Counted from the stretch's first letter, positions 35,056-46,672 are shown. The stretch: DNA of 64,000 bases from Fragum whitleyi (GCA_948146395.1 OX411555.1:38107565-38171564); one strand, 5' to 3'. A program made the numbers and translations. Notes: generated by a model not told the origin, from the sequence alone.

Positions 35056-36663
35056 CAGGGGTGTGGAAATACGAGTTTACTCCACTTGTCCCTGGACAAG
35101 TAAAAGTGGATTTTCTACTCATCCAGGATCAAAATGAACTTGTCCACTAAAGAGTAAATAGAAAAATTTGAAAAAAAACATTGTCCTTTGATGAAGAAAA
35201 TGCTGGTATCCACCATTTTCTTCATTAACAAGAGGCCCAAGAGGGCCTGTATCGCTCCACTGGCTTTAAAATCTTTAGACTTTCAGTAAATAAAGCTTAC
35301 TTTAAATGAATACATTAACACTCCAAAATCTCCTGGGACCTATTTAGTAATGATTAAATGGTTCTGGTCTATATTGCACCAAAATACTAAATCACAATGA
35401 ACCTGCAACCCTTGACCAATCTTATTAAAACATAAGGTTCAGAAGATGTCATTCAAAGATTTCAGGCTCAAAATAGGCCCCACCTGACATGCCCATATTT
35501 ATGGACCAATCAAAATTTCTTGAACAATTTAAGTAAATAGTCACCCAAGAAACATTCTGGTAAAGTTTCATTGAAATTGGCTGAGTGGTTCCGGAGATGA
35601 TATCGTTCAAAGATTTTGGCCTCAATATAAGCCCCACCCTGCCACGCCCAAATTTATAGGCCTATCAAAATTTAGCAAATATTTTTTGTAAAGAGACACT
35701 CAAGGAACATTCTGGAAAAGTTTCATTGAAGTCAGCGAAGTGGTTCAGAAGAAAATGCCATTTGAAAATTTCGGGCTCAAAATAGGCCCCGCCCTGCCAC
35801 GCCCCTATTTTTAGACCAATCAAATTTTCTTGAACAATTTAAGTAAAGGGTCACCCAAGGAACATTCTCTTAAAGTTTCATTGAAATCGGCCCAGTGGTT
35901 CAGGAGGAGATGTCGTTCAAAGATTTCGGGCTAAAAATAGCCCCGCCCTGCCACGCCCATTTTTATGGACCAATCAAGATTTCTTGAACAATTTAAGTAA
36001 AGGGTCACCCAAGGAACATTCTATTAAAGTTTCATTGAAATCGACCCAGTGGTTCAGGAGGAGATGTCATTCAAAGATTTTGGGCTCAAAATAAGCCCCT
36101 CCCTGCCACGCCCATATTCGGGGGTCAATCAAAATTTCTTGAACAATTTAAGTAAAGGGTCACCCAAGGAACATCCATGCCAAGTTTCATTGAAATTGGC
36201 CCAATGGTTTGGGAGGAGAAGATTTTTAAAGATTTCAAAGTGAAAAAATGCCACGCCCTGCCACGCCCATATTTGGGGGTCAATCAAAATTTCTTTAACA
36301 ATTTTGGAAGAGGGTCACCCAAGGAACATTTCTACCAAGTTTGATCAAAATCTGCCCATTGGTTTGGGAGGAGAAGATGTTTAAAGAAAAAGTTTACGCA
36401 CGGACGGACGCACGGACGGACGAACGACGGACACACCGCCATGACAATAGCTCGCTGGCCTTCGGCCAGTGGAGCTAAAAACAATGTTTTCTACCCTATG
36501 ATATGAACATTAGGATGATTTCTCTCTTAATTCTTTTAAGTAACATTCCAAGATTTGCCCTGGTATTTACTTGTCCTTGGACAAGTGGCTTAGAAAAATT
36601 TACTTGTCCTCAAGTACAAAAGCCTGAGTCAGACAAGTTGGGCATGTTAATTCCACACCCCTG
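35056..36663. mobile_element. MITE-Z copy 1, middle shell
   Basis: Inverted termini CAGGGGTGTGGAA / TTCCACACCCCTG (13 bp, perfect), flanked by a 5-bp target duplication ATTCT (35051-35055 and 36664-36668). Internal motif ACTTGTCC..GGACAAGT and a central GAAAATG/CATTTTC hairpin. Split by PE8. Confidence 0.85.
35229..36476 (+). mobile_element. Pearl-like element PE8, inner element
   Basis: Starts CAAGAGGCCCAAGAGGGCC (hairpin GGCCC-AAGA-GGGCC), TCGCTCCACTGG; ends CGGACGGACGCACGG repeats, CGCCATGACAATAGCTCG, stem-loop CTGGCC-TTC-GGCCAG and TGGAGCT. Core of about six 155-bp units (CAATTTAAG landmarks 35525, 35835, 35989, 36144). Confidence 0.88.
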
Positions 36664-36930
36664 ATTCTGCAACAATTTTATGAACAGCAGGAATGTGTCC
36701 TGAACAGCATAAGAAGGATTGAAGGAGGGTTTCTCATCCTGACATTATTTGAAATGATTCACATGACATTTTGTAAGAAATCAAATATTCATGAGATCAA
36801 ATATCAGTCTTGCATTTTGTGAGTAACATTTTGGCTATATTCTTTTAGCTATAAGTTAACTGGTTATAGATGTTTGCACAAAATTTTATCGTGATTTTCT
36901 ACACCATCAACATTAGTCAAATTGATATTA

Positions 36931-37159
36931 TTAACCCTTTCCTGTTTAACAAATTTTTGGACCCCTCCAAATTCAAAGGTTTTGCAGACGAAAATTTAAA
37001 GTGGATTTAAATTGAAAAATAACCATTCAGTAGGGTAGAAAATAGTGTGGAAAAAGAAGAAATTGATCGCTGGAAGCAATTTCTTCTTTTTTCACAATGT
37101 TTTCTCAATCATAAAATCACAGGCACGTACAAAGCAGCGATTAGACAGCAAAGGGTTAA
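36931..37159. mobile_element. TTAA-B MITE copy 2 with central hairpin (229 bp)
   Basis: TTAACCCTTTCCTGTTTAA ... CAGCAAAGGGTTAA. Central GAAGAAATTG/CAATTTCTTC hairpin at about 37056-37090 inside GTGGAAAAA/TTTTTCAC. Spurious ORF 37047-37397 crosses it. Confidence 0.8.
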
Positions 37160-37640
37160 ACCAAACAATTTCCAAGAAACCTGGGGTATTGTCATCAACT
37201 TGACGTTTACATTAATTTTAGTTCAGTACATTGGTGTTTGGGTTGTTGTTGGGGTAGGCATCAGCATGACAAACTTTAACCTTGGTCATATCTACAATGA
37301 AGATATCTTCATGAAACTTGGCTTATGTATTCTCCATCACAAGAGCTATCAAAACTATCATCCAAAGAGAGGTATAACTCTGAAACTTTTTCTGTAAGAG
37401 CTATGCCTTTTTTCACTTTTTTTTTCACTAAGATTTTTGCTCCGGTTAAGAAATGGACACGTCCAGCCTGCACATGCACTCACATATGGACAGAGGTTAC
37501 TCTATATTTCTGTTGCCATTTCATGTTGAGGGCTTAAAAATACATAAGACTAAATGTGGTCTGAGGCTGAAATTATGCTAAATATTAAACAACATCATAT
37601 GAATAAGACAATACAAAACAATATCAATACATGTACTTAC
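37160..37640. other. Intronic sequence before LRR1 exon
   Basis: No repeat or coding feature supported. Confidence 0.4.
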
Positions 37641-37712
37641 AATCTTTGGAGATCTGATAAGCCATTTAGACTTCCTTTCTGTAGCAATGTTAATTCATTC
37701 TTGCTTAAATCC
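37641..37712 (-). CDS. ADGRA: Adhesion GPCR group A-like gene, exon 2 (LRR1)
   Basis: A 72-nt exon, phase 2 at both ends, encoding exactly one leucine-rich repeat: it starts DLSKNELTLLQ and ends GLSDLQRL. The acceptor is CTGTTTTCAG and the donor GTAAGT. The pattern DLSxN...GS(L/F)xGLSxLxRL matches LRR1 of GPR124/GPR125-type receptors; that match is from memory of the family, not an alignment. It joins the first coding exon 12.8 kb upstream in frame, with nothing missing between the cap and LRR1. The lysine-glycine-serine in the middle of the repeat is part of the similarity. Identity as an LRR exon is very secure; identity as ADGRA is probable. Confidence 0.85.
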
Positions 37713-37817
37713 CTGAAAACAGAAGAGAGAAGGCATTAGATAAGTTTAAAATACTCCGCGCAGTCTGACACAGATGGAATCATTTCATACTAATTTAAGA
37801 AATCATTTCATACTTAA

Positions 37818-38020
37818 GACCCATCACACAAAAATAGACCATCTGGGTAGTGAGTAAAGTGTTGACCCTATTCAGACTGCACAAACTTTCTACACTTTGC
37901 TTATTTTATATGAATCTAGAATGATCATTCTTCCTCTGGTTGACCTCTGCTGGACAAAATTTCTTTTTCAAATATTCATTTGACAGAGTTCTCAGACAGT
38001 CCCTTTTTGCGTGATGGGTC
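37818..38020. mobile_element. MITE-T copy 2
   Basis: Inverted ends GACCCATCACACAAAAA / TTTTTGCGTGATGGGTC. Shares TCTAGAATGATCA and CTCTGGTTGACC blocks with 13090-13337. Confidence 0.7.
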
Positions 38021-38126
38021 TCAGTTTTGATTCATTGAAAGATAACAGCTGCAAATCAATAGACCAACAAAATAATTTTTTTTTTTTTCCAAAACAAAAT
38101 GTTGACTATCTTCATTTAAAACCATT

Positions 38127-38854
38127 CAGGGCTCGTGTTTGACCCCAAAACAAGGGTTTTGACCCCCCCCCCCAAAAAAAAAATCTAAAAATGTCTTAAT
38201 TTGACCCTTTGAAATTACTTCCGAGGGGTCATCGTGACCCCCTTCATAAAAAATCTCTTAGGGTCAGAACTATGTTTTAACCTTTAAATTTTCTATGATG
38301 CATCTTAAATACTATCTTAAATTTAAGAAATGATCTGCAAATGAAGTGATTGTTGATCATATCTTTACAAAATCTTCAAAATTCCAATCAACGATTGTTT
38401 TGACCCTTTGGAGTCAGATTTCCTTCCAAGAGTTTCATGGTAAAGGCAGGGTTTTAAGGGACGCAGGTTTTGCGAGTCTGAGACTCCCAAATAAGCAGCC
38501 AGGACCCTCAAAACTATCTAATATGAGTCCTGTGGACCCTCTAGGGATCAACATCAGAATAGAATTGAAGACTGTTTTAAACAGTCTTCAATTCTTTCCT
38601 GAAGTTCAGAGCTAAGTAATTATAAGTATCCAACAATTTCTTAACTTTTAAACAGGGAATAGCCTTAAAGGCACAGGAAAACTATATCATTGCTCTAAAA
38701 TAAGTAGTTTTTATCTAAAGCAGGGACTCCCAAACCGAATGAAGGACCCCTAAGATCCCAATGGTCAAGTCCTTTGGACCCCGTTTTCTTGATATCAGAC
38801 TAAAACCCTGGTAAAGGGGTTGTTTGTCAATTTCAAACACAAGCATGAGCCCTG
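38127..38854. mobile_element. MITE-X copy 1 split by MITE-Y
   Basis: Ends CAGGGCTCGTGTTTGACC and CAAACACAAGCATGAGCCCTG. Interior rich in GACCCC/GGGGTC pairs and a C10A10-type junction at 38163-38182. MITE-Y is inserted at 38447. Confidence 0.75.
38447..38810. mobile_element. MITE-Y copy 1 with perfect central palindrome
   Basis: Termini CAGGGTTTTAAGG / CTAAAACCCTG; 7-bp target duplication GTAAAGG on both sides. Central palindrome at 38561-38595: AGAATTGAAGACTGTTT, one T, and its complement. Confidence 0.85.
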
Positions 38855-39410
38855 CCATAAATGCTATATTATAATGATAATCATAATAAAGCATTTTTGA
38901 CAATCTGCAAACTTTAATAAAATAACTATTTTGGGCCGTAACTTTTTAATTTATTATAGGTAGCACATCAACAATATCTTTCTCATTTCATAGCCCAACT
39001 ACGGTTATAATATTTTTCAAATAATGACATTTTAATACATTTAGTACAAGTTGTCCACGGTAAAGAAGTCTTGCCAGCCAGACAAAATCAAATTACTCCT
39101 TTTCAAACAATATTTTCCCTAGCATGATTTCTATAGCGGCAATAAAACAAGATAATTTCAAAGAAATTCCAGCAGACATCTGGCAGACTCCAGGAGGATT
39201 CAGCAAAAAACACTTGCTTTCAAACCTTCCTGAGTGCATATTTGCCATTTCACACTTTATCTTACTTCTGTTTTTTAACAATAATTAAAAGAAGCACACT
39301 GAGTTTTTTTCTCTGTCTGATTTGTTTATACATCGTAACATCTGGATTCAACAGCAGCAGAGATCTATAGATAGACAGGGCCGATAAAATAAAGTTTATT
39401 TTTCAACAGG
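38855..39410. other. Intronic sequence, nothing recognised
   Basis: AT-rich, no supported feature. Confidence 0.4.
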
Positions 39411-39620
39411 GGTGTGGAAATGTAAAGGATTTTCTCCAATTGTCCATGGACAAGTAAAAGTCTATTTTCTACTTGTCCAAGAATAAAATGAACTTGTCCA
39501 CAAAAAATTGGATTGATTAATATTGATAGAACATCGCTTTTATTGAAGAAAATGCGGAAACCTAGCATTTTCTTCATTTAATACAATGTTTTCTCTTTGA
39601 TATAAATATTTTGATAAAAT
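39411..39620. mobile_element. MITE-Z copy 2, truncated
   Basis: Starts CAGGGGTGTGGAAATG, has CAATTGTCCATGGACAAG and the hairpin GAAGAAAATGC..GCATTTTCTTC; right end missing. Confidence 0.7.
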
Positions 39621-40174
39621 TCTAAGATCTATTTCAAACTCTTGGACCGAGCTATGACCAAATATATTATAATGGCCGCCTACGGAAAATGAATTACTTC
39701 ACTTAGACCACAGAATGATCTTACTGGACATATACCAGTGGCTCTCAACAAGTTAATGCTCCATTGATAATAGTTGTCTGTAGACAGCTGGACATACTTA
39801 TCACCAATTAGTAACCTAATCAAATTCTCTGCACCCTTTCCAGTATTTGTTGTTGTTTTTTTTGTTGTAGAAATTTTAGACCAGTCTAAAAGCAAAGACA
39901 ACAAAAGAGAATTGGGACTTATATATAAACTGTCCTATTTGGAAGAATACGTAACATTATCATTTATGTGAAGAGATTTATAAATTAGTTATAATTTATA
40001 ATTTCTTCGTTTTCCATGAAATTTTCTCTAGTATAAATCACAGGGACGTAAAAATCCTTGAGGCTTGAACCATCAAAAAAAAGGGTAGTGTGCACATATG
40101 AGCAGGCTGATCATTGTTTATTTCATACCTCCTACCTATGAGATAGGTATACTTAAATCAAAGATACCTCTCTT
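39621..40174. other. Intronic sequence, nothing recognised
   Basis: AT-rich, no supported feature. Confidence 0.4.
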
Positions 40175-40482
40175 ACTTCACAGCGGAAAACCCATGGAAA
40201 AAGGTAGCCCCAAGCAAAGTGCAGTTGGTATCCATTGGACTGACAACCTGAAGGTCTCAGGTTCAATCTCTGATGGTGGCACTCATCCTTTTAGTCTATT
40301 TGTCTCCGGCCAATGGGTTGATAATCGTAGACCTATGTGGGTTAGCAGCTGGAAGCTCGGAAAGGTTGTAATGGTAGTACTTAAAGTAAGAATTACCAGG
40401 AATCCATTCTTAGGTGCTCCAGCCGCCGCTATATGACTGAATGATCATTAAAAGTGGCATGAAACTCCATTCAAACAAACAT
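40175..40482 (+). mobile_element. SINE-R copy, plus orientation
   Basis: tRNA-like head on the left (AAAGTGCAGTTGGTATCC as A-box region, CAGGTTCAATCTC as B-box), then the body in forward direction to GGAGCACC complement and CCACTTTTAATG. The only clear plus-strand member. Confidence 0.8.
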
Positions 40483-40616
40483 TTTGGAAAATGGAAAACT
40501 GCTCACAACAGAAAACAACAAATTCTTCCAAATCTTTTGTTCTATAGGTATTTTGAATCATCATTTTAGCCTCTTTGAGATCTCGATCAGGCTTCGTTCC
40601 AACATGAACATTATCT

Positions 40617-41722
40617 TAACCCATCATGTCATGGTGAAACTGAATATTCATGTTTATGCAGGAGGTGATAAGTCAAAGATGAGTCGCACATATGTACATT
40701 CTGATTTAAGTCTTTTACTGTACCACCTGATTTTTAGCTCCACTGGCTGAAGGCCACTGGGGCTATTGTCATGGCGTTGTGTCCGTCGTGCGTCCGTCCG
40801 TCTGTCCGTGCGTGCGTGTGTGCGTCCGGACGTAAACTTTTTCTTTAAAAATCTTCTCCTCAGAAACTACTGTATGGATTTAAACCAAACTTTACAGGAA
40901 TGATCCTTGGATGACCCTCTTTCAAAGTTGTTCAAGAAATTTTGATCCAATGAAAAACATGGATTTAATGGGCGTGGCTAATTTCCAAATATGGTAAAAA
41001 GTCTGTTTTCTCAGATTCTAATAGATGGATACCAACTAAATTTTACATGAATGATCCTTGGGTGACCCTTTATCAGTCTACCAAAAATGATTGTGATTGG
41101 ATGAAAAATATGTATTTTATGGGCAGAGGTCAATTCTCTATATGTTATATAGTGGAACCTTTGAAAATCATTTTCTCAGAATCTAACTGATGGATGTCAA
41201 CCAAATTTCACTGGAATGATACTTGAGTGACCCTTTATCAGTCTGCCAAAAATTATTGTGATAGGATGAAAAATATGTATTTTATGGGCGGAGGTCAATT
41301 CTCTATATGTTTTATAGTGGAAACTTTGAAAATCATTTTCTCAGATTGTAATTGATGGTTATCAACCAAATTTCACTGGATTGATCCTTGGGTGACCCAT
41401 TATCATGCAGCCAAAAATAATTGTCATTGGATAACAGATATGTTTTATATGGGAGGAGGTCATTTCTATATATGTTATATAGTGGAAACTTTGAAAATCA
41501 TTTCAACATCAGTAGAACCCAAAATATCTAAAAATCTAGTCAAAACTGAGATTTGCTATTGCAAGAATTTCCAGCCTGTGGAGCGACTCAAGCCATTCAT
41601 GGCTTTCTAGTCCTACTTAGATCAGAAATAGTTCCAAATTAAATTCTGATCCATAAATGCATCTAGTGCTTTCAGCACTTTTTTTTCAGTGCCATTTTAG
41701 CCATGGTTTTTATTTAGCATGA
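40617..41722. mobile_element. TTAA-A MITE split by PE9
   Basis: TTAACCCATCATGTCATGG at the left, GCACATATGTACATTCTGATT, then after PE9 AGTGCTTTCAGCACTTTTTTTC..TTTTATTTAGCATG. The right terminus is decayed. Confidence 0.55.
40736..41610 (-). mobile_element. Pearl-like element PE9 (CTAGAAAG family), inverted
   Basis: Reads on the plus strand from AGCTCCACTGGCTG, through CGTCCGTCCGTCTGTCCG, the 165-bp units in reverse, to GGCTTTCTAG. The only pearl-like copy in this orientation. Confidence 0.88.
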
Positions 41723-41837
41723 AAAAAAATATATAAAAGTAAAATTGTATTGTTGAACTTTAATAAAACATGTTCCAAAAAGTTGAGTGAACAGAAGTCT
41801 GACAATAGTTGCAATGCATATCAAACTAGTTCAACTA

Positions 41838-42172
41838 CAGTAAATCTTGCCCGAGCCACCAAGTCTATTAAGCGCCCATTTTTATTAGACGACCGCTTTC
41901 AAAATCCCCTTCTTTAAATCGAAATATCTGAAAAAATAGATATCACTGGTTTTAAAAATATTGTAAATGCATCCAATGCTGTTAAAACTCACCAGAATTG
42001 TCTCAATCAGACGATTCTGTTGAGTTTTTACAGCATAGGATCCCTGAGAATTTCGCACTAATATGCATATTTGATTTCTTATATGTTAACAAAACGTGTA
42101 TTGAGCGGCCATTTTCTTTAACGACCGCTTTTTGGAGGTCCCATTCCTGGTCGCTTAATACAAGTTTTACTG
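41838..42172. mobile_element. TA-B MITE copy 1 (335 bp)
   Basis: Between two TA dinucleotides: CAGTAAATCTTGCCC ... CAAGTTTTACTG. Subterminal GACCGC motifs in both arms and central CAGAATTGTCTC/GACGATTCTG palindrome. Tc1/mariner/pogo-like ends. Confidence 0.8.
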
Positions 42173-42351
42173 TAATAAATTGTTTCCCCATTTCTGCACC
42201 CTAGTATTAAGCATATTGTACATGGTATAAATTCCTCTATTCCTAGACCCAATTAAAAACAGGAGAAGGTAATTACACTACAAACTCATCCCTCCTACCA
42301 CTAAATCAGTTTTCAAGGAAATTATGCTGCAGATAACAAACAAAATATATA

Positions 42352-42695
42352 CGATCAATCTTGCTTAAGCAACCAGGCCTATAAAGAGACCATTTTTATT
42401 ACACAACCTTTTTCAAAATCCCCTTCTTTAAATCAAAATATGTCGAAAGTAGACTTTACTGGTATAAAAAATATTGCAAATGAATCCTATGTAGTTAAAA
42501 CCCACCAGGATCGTCTCATGAGACGATACTATTGAGTTTAGCAGCATTGTATTTTTGAGAATTTCACTATAATATTTCATATTCAATCAAAAATATGATT
42601 CTTATTTGTAAACAAAATGTGCATTCAGCGACCATTTTCTTGAAAGACAACTTTTTGGTGGTCCCATTGGTTGTCGCTTTATACAAGATTTACTG
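42352..42695. mobile_element. TA-B MITE copy 2
   Basis: CGATCAATCTTGCTTAAGC ... TACAAGATTTACTG with the palindrome GGATCGTCTCATGAGACGATAC at the centre. Confidence 0.75.
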
Positions 42696-42720
42696 TACTT
42701 ATTTGATTTAAAAGGATCAG

Positions 42721-42785
42721 TGCCAAACTATTGTAAGTGCCTATAAACCTATAGGCACTTACATTTATTTTGCACTGACCCCTTA
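42721..42785. repeat. Hairpin family R, best copy
   Basis: GTAAGTGCCTATA-aacc-TATAGGCACTTAC at 42733-42762, inside CAGTGCCAAACTATT / ATTTTGCACTG. Confidence 0.75.
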
Positions 42786-42799
42786 ATTTGTTAATTCAT

Positions 42800-43040
42800 T
42801 TGAGATATAATGCTAATTTAAACAGTATTAAAATCAAATCCCTACACTTAATCATGGAATCCATTTTCATACTTCTTGTACTTTTGGTCTCCTTGCCATG
42901 CCATCAGCTACTAATCCTAGATATAATTATCCAGCTGTTGAAAATCAAGTTAAGTTATGTTGGAAAGGATGTTTGCATTGACTAGAGATCAAACCCAGGA
43001 CTTCATGATTGAGCATGAACAACTGTGCTATATTGTTATA
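42800..43040 (-). mobile_element. SINE-R relic
   Basis: GTCTCCTTGCCATGCCATCAGC, GGAAAGGATGTTTGC, GATCAAACCCAGGACTTC, CAACTGTGCTAT. Confidence 0.5.
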
Positions 43041-43048
43041 TATAAATA

Positions 43049-44057
43049 CAGTCAAACTTCGGTCTCTCGAACAGGGGTAATCTCGAACACTAGGGAAAAT
43101 TCGAACAAGGATCTCAGTCCCGGCAGATTTCGCTCATAATCCATAGTGTTCGACCTCGGAAAACTCGTACAGCAAGACGGTCGAACTCTCGAACTCATTC
43201 TTCAGTCCAGAAGTTAAAAAATGCTTTATATTTCACCTGGAAAAATTCGAACAAAGGGTCTATCGCTAATAACAAGATGTCATATTTCGGCGATTTTCAC
43301 ACTTTTCAACTTGTAATCCTTATTTGACACCTTATTGTCAATAACGCACCGTGCGTCATAATTATACATTCCGTGAAAAATACACTGTTTTATTTATTGA
43401 ATTAAGTTGTTGTTTGGCCATCTGTTGTTTAACATTCATTACTATATATTGTCTCTTATTGATATTTCGGCAACTAGTTATCTTAGCGATGTCAAAAAGC
43501 ATACAGATACGTAACGTCTGCTTTAAAGTATGACAAGAAGGGTCCGAACAAGTGACTCGTGAAGAAATTGGGGTTTTAGATTAAGATGGATCTACACTTT
43601 CACAAAGACTGACGAAAATTTATTTACTCTACAAACGTTTAAAGTTCAACATTTGAAGGGTGTTTAAATTTGGCTTTAATTAATTTTCACTTGCAATTGA
43701 GGCCGCGTTCGTAACAGGAACAATTATACGGTAGCCTTTTTTGTAAACAAAGGGAATGCAATTATAAGACTCTGTAGTCGAAAGTTATTTCATCTTTTTT
43801 TGTCTGTATTTATTTTCAAACACAAATCCCGTGGATCAATCACTAGAAACCAAAAACTAGTGAATTAACAAGTTAGTGAATTAACAAGTGAAATTGAAGA
43901 ACTAAATAAGTATACGTATATTCGGATACGATGTATTACCAGATGTGGCGCATTTCCATCTTCTGGTATCTTTTTAGTTTTTTGGATTGCTCGAACAACC
44001 GATCTCTCGAACAAATTATCAGGTCCCCAAGATGTTCGAGCTACCGAAGTTTAACTG
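43049..44057. mobile_element. TA-A element, 1009 bp, pogo/Tigger-like ends
   Basis: Between TA (43047-43048) and TA (44058-44059). Ends CAGTCAAACTTCGG.. and ..CCGAAGTTTAACTG, 25 bp inverted with three mismatches, and TCGAAC repeats throughout both arms. No transposase ORF, so non-autonomous. Confidence 0.85.
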
Positions 44058-44132
44058 TAATCCTAATGGTTTTACCGTGTCTGTTTTTAGAATTAGTCTG
44101 GGAATTTTCCAATACCTTGACTAATAGGTAAA

Positions 44133-44565
44133 TGTATGTTGAATATTTATCTTTCTAGAAAGGACTTTTAGAAAGTGATTCCGACTCTAGAGTCTTCTAA
44201 TGTTCTATGCTATTCTAGATTGTTCTATGGTATTATATAAAGGGATTCCTACTGCATTCTTGGTTCACTTGGTTTAGACTAATGGTTTCTTTTAGTAGTA
44301 CTATGTTAAACTAAAAGGGGATTTCTTGTTATCTTAAAAGTGTGTTTAAAAGCGTGTTTAGTTTTAAATTCGGATTTATTGGACTCATTATTTGTGGACC
44401 AGGAACTTAATTCATTTGGATCTAAAATTAAAACTTTAGGATTAAAAAATCAAGGTATTGTTATTTGTTTTTGTATTAATTTCATATTGTAAATAATTCT
44501 GTTATTATTGTCAATAAATATTGTTAAATGTTAAGTTTGTTGCTGGCATCTTTGTTCTTGTTACA
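44133..44565 (+). mobile_element. Possible solo LTR
   Basis: Starts TGTATGTTG and ends CTTGTTACA (TG..CA). Promoter-like part with repeated TTCTA motifs, then TATATAAAGG at 44234, then AATAAA at 44513 followed by a GT-rich stretch. This order (U3-R-U5) is what an LTR shows. No target duplication could be confirmed and no internal gag-pol is present. Confidence 0.4.
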
Positions 44566-45621
44566 TTGGAACGTAACAGAATTTGCTGTAAATTCTCATC
44601 ACAGAAACAAAACATTTTATAATATCACATGCCCTGCTATTTAGAAAGTCTGTAACATTGTGTTATGAGACTTTTATGAAATTATATTTTAGCCAAATTC
44701 TAAAGTTTGAAATACCACAGTTTATCAAGTCAATGAAAGACAATTGATTTTCAGTGCTAACAGTACTTTGATCTGTTCGGTTTTTGAAACTGAAACTTTA
44801 AACAGTGGATTAGTCAAACAAAGGATCAAACTGGATAGTGGATACCCTTAACTGACTTATCATGTTAACCATCAAGCTTTGTCACCAGGTAAATCTATTA
44901 ATTAAGACAGACAAACAGGCAGACAGTCAACCCACCCAAAACTGGATCTCTACAATTATCCTGAGCATGATTCAAGGTACATTAAATGTTTCAGTTCAAA
45001 GAGGCTTCTAGCAGGGTAGGGTAATAAACAGTAGAATTCGGTTCCACACCTGGAAATTTCATCAACCCTTTGCAGCTATGCTAGCTTCTCAAATTCATGA
45101 GTCAATGACCCATTTACTACAAATTCTAGGGTTTGAAAACGCATGGGCCTGTTGAAAGCTGGTTGGTTTAAAAGTATTCATTTAACATCTATTGAGATTT
45201 TGAGAAACAAGTTTTTTCATCTTAGATTAATCCCTCTCGATTCTGCTTCCATGAAAATATACCAGTAATCCCACCCAATGTGAGCCAATGAAAGAACCAA
45301 GATCGATAGCGGCTCCCGAGTTTACAAGTCTACTTAACTGGAAAGTTCCTTTCTTTTCATAACCACTTGTTATTCAACCAATCAGTTCTTCCTCTTCTAT
45401 TAGTTTTTATCAAGACTTATTTGAAATTTGGCCTCTTTGTGACAAAATGAGTGGTTTATAATAGTATCAATTTTTTCTTATTTTCTTACATAAAAAATAT
45501 CAGAATTATAAGCAAATAAGTTGGACCCTAGTCAGCCCCAATTCCAGTAATTTTTGCTTTTTAATTTTAAGAATGTCGTGAGTTAAACACTTTCTAACAT
45601 GGCTTTAGTTTGTACCTTAAA
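44566..45621. other. Intronic sequence with a SINE scrap
   Basis: 45270-45345 shares CAATGRAAGAACCAAGAT, GATAGC.GCTCCC with 52405-52445. Nothing else recognised. Confidence 0.4.
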
Positions 45622-45965
45622 CCAGGGTTTTGACCCCAAAAAATCTGAAAATATCTTAATTTGACCCCTAGAAATTTCTCCCAAGGATGTCAATTTGACC
45701 CCCTTGAGAGGAATTTCTAAGGGTCAAAACATGGTTTTATACCTGAGATTTTAACAAATAACTTTGTAAAGTTCTACAAATTAATTACTTGTTTCATATC
45801 AATTCAAGAAAAAGTTAAAGTGACTGCTTAATCAGATATGTAAAATTCTACAAAGGATAAATTGCTTTTTGTAGTTATGACCCCTTTAGATTCAGATTTG
45901 ACCCCCAGAATTTCTTAGGTGTGGAGTCAATGACTCCCCAACATCAAACCATAACACTAGCCCTG
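45622..45965. mobile_element. MITE-X copy 2
   Basis: CAGGGTTTTGACCCC at the left, AACACTAGCCCTG at the right; internal TTTCTAAGGGTCAAAAC and GACCCCTTTAGATTCAG. Confidence 0.7.
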
Positions 45966-46054
45966 CTTTCAAAGTAACTCAAAGACAATTCCAAACTATG
46001 TCAACCAAACTTGAGGTGTATTTGGTAGACAAACGGTGAAACTATCAATGCCAT

Positions 46055-46319
46055 AAACCCTTGCCGTGCTGAATTAGAATCCTCTTTTCAAAAGTGCAAT
46101 CATATCAAAGTACTGAAAGCCCTAGAATCCAAGGTTGTAGGTTTAATTCTCTTTTTGAAAATCAATTTTATGAATTAAATTTATGATTTATTCTGCCTTG
46201 CAAGGGGACAAACAGGTGGTTTCGGCTAAGATCAGACTGCCTATAAAGGTACAGACTGATCTTTGTCTATAACTCCTGCTAAAGCAGGAATATTCCATGT
46301 TCAGCATGACAAGGGTTAA
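46055..46319. mobile_element. TTAA-A MITE, opposite orientation
   Basis: ATAAACCCTTGCCGTGCTG at the left (TTAA mutated), CAGCATGACAAGGGTTAA at the right. Confidence 0.75.
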
Positions 46320-46389
46320 TCTATTACAACTGATTTTCGATTTAAAGCTCCATCAGATTTGAAAAAGACAGTGAACGATGAGTGGTCAT

Positions 46390-46500
46390 CAGCTTGGTGC
46401 AAAACTATTTTAAGTGCCTAAAAACTTTAACTGACTTGTAGGCATTTACAATAGTTTTTCACAAACCAAGACTTGAGGGTCACCCCTTAAGTTGATCTCT
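46390..46500. repeat. Hairpin family R, copy 3
   Basis: AAACTATTTTAAGTGCCTA ... TAGGCATTTACAATAGTTT with a longer, diverged loop. Confidence 0.6.
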
Positions 46501-46672
46501 TTGATATTTGATATCTTTGAAAGATACTATCAAATAGCATCAAGAAAAGTCATTCAATGTTTCCACACATTCAAGTTTCAAAGTTAACATAAAATACATG
46601 AAAGGTCAACAAATTAGCGATCTTAGGTCACTTTTTCAAAACAATGATTGGTTATTGAATTCCAGTATGAAA

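Larger units (their letters stand above)
34914..36722. mobile_element. TTAA-A MITE, outer shell of a triple nest
   Basis: TTAATCCTTATTATGCTAAA at the left; CTGAACAGCATAAGAAGGATT at the right. Interrupted at 35056 by a MITE-Z. Confidence 0.6.

Noticed and set aside
37047..37397. 116-codon plus-strand ORF
   Set aside because: Begins inside the TTAA-B MITE hairpin and runs into intron; composition not protein-like.
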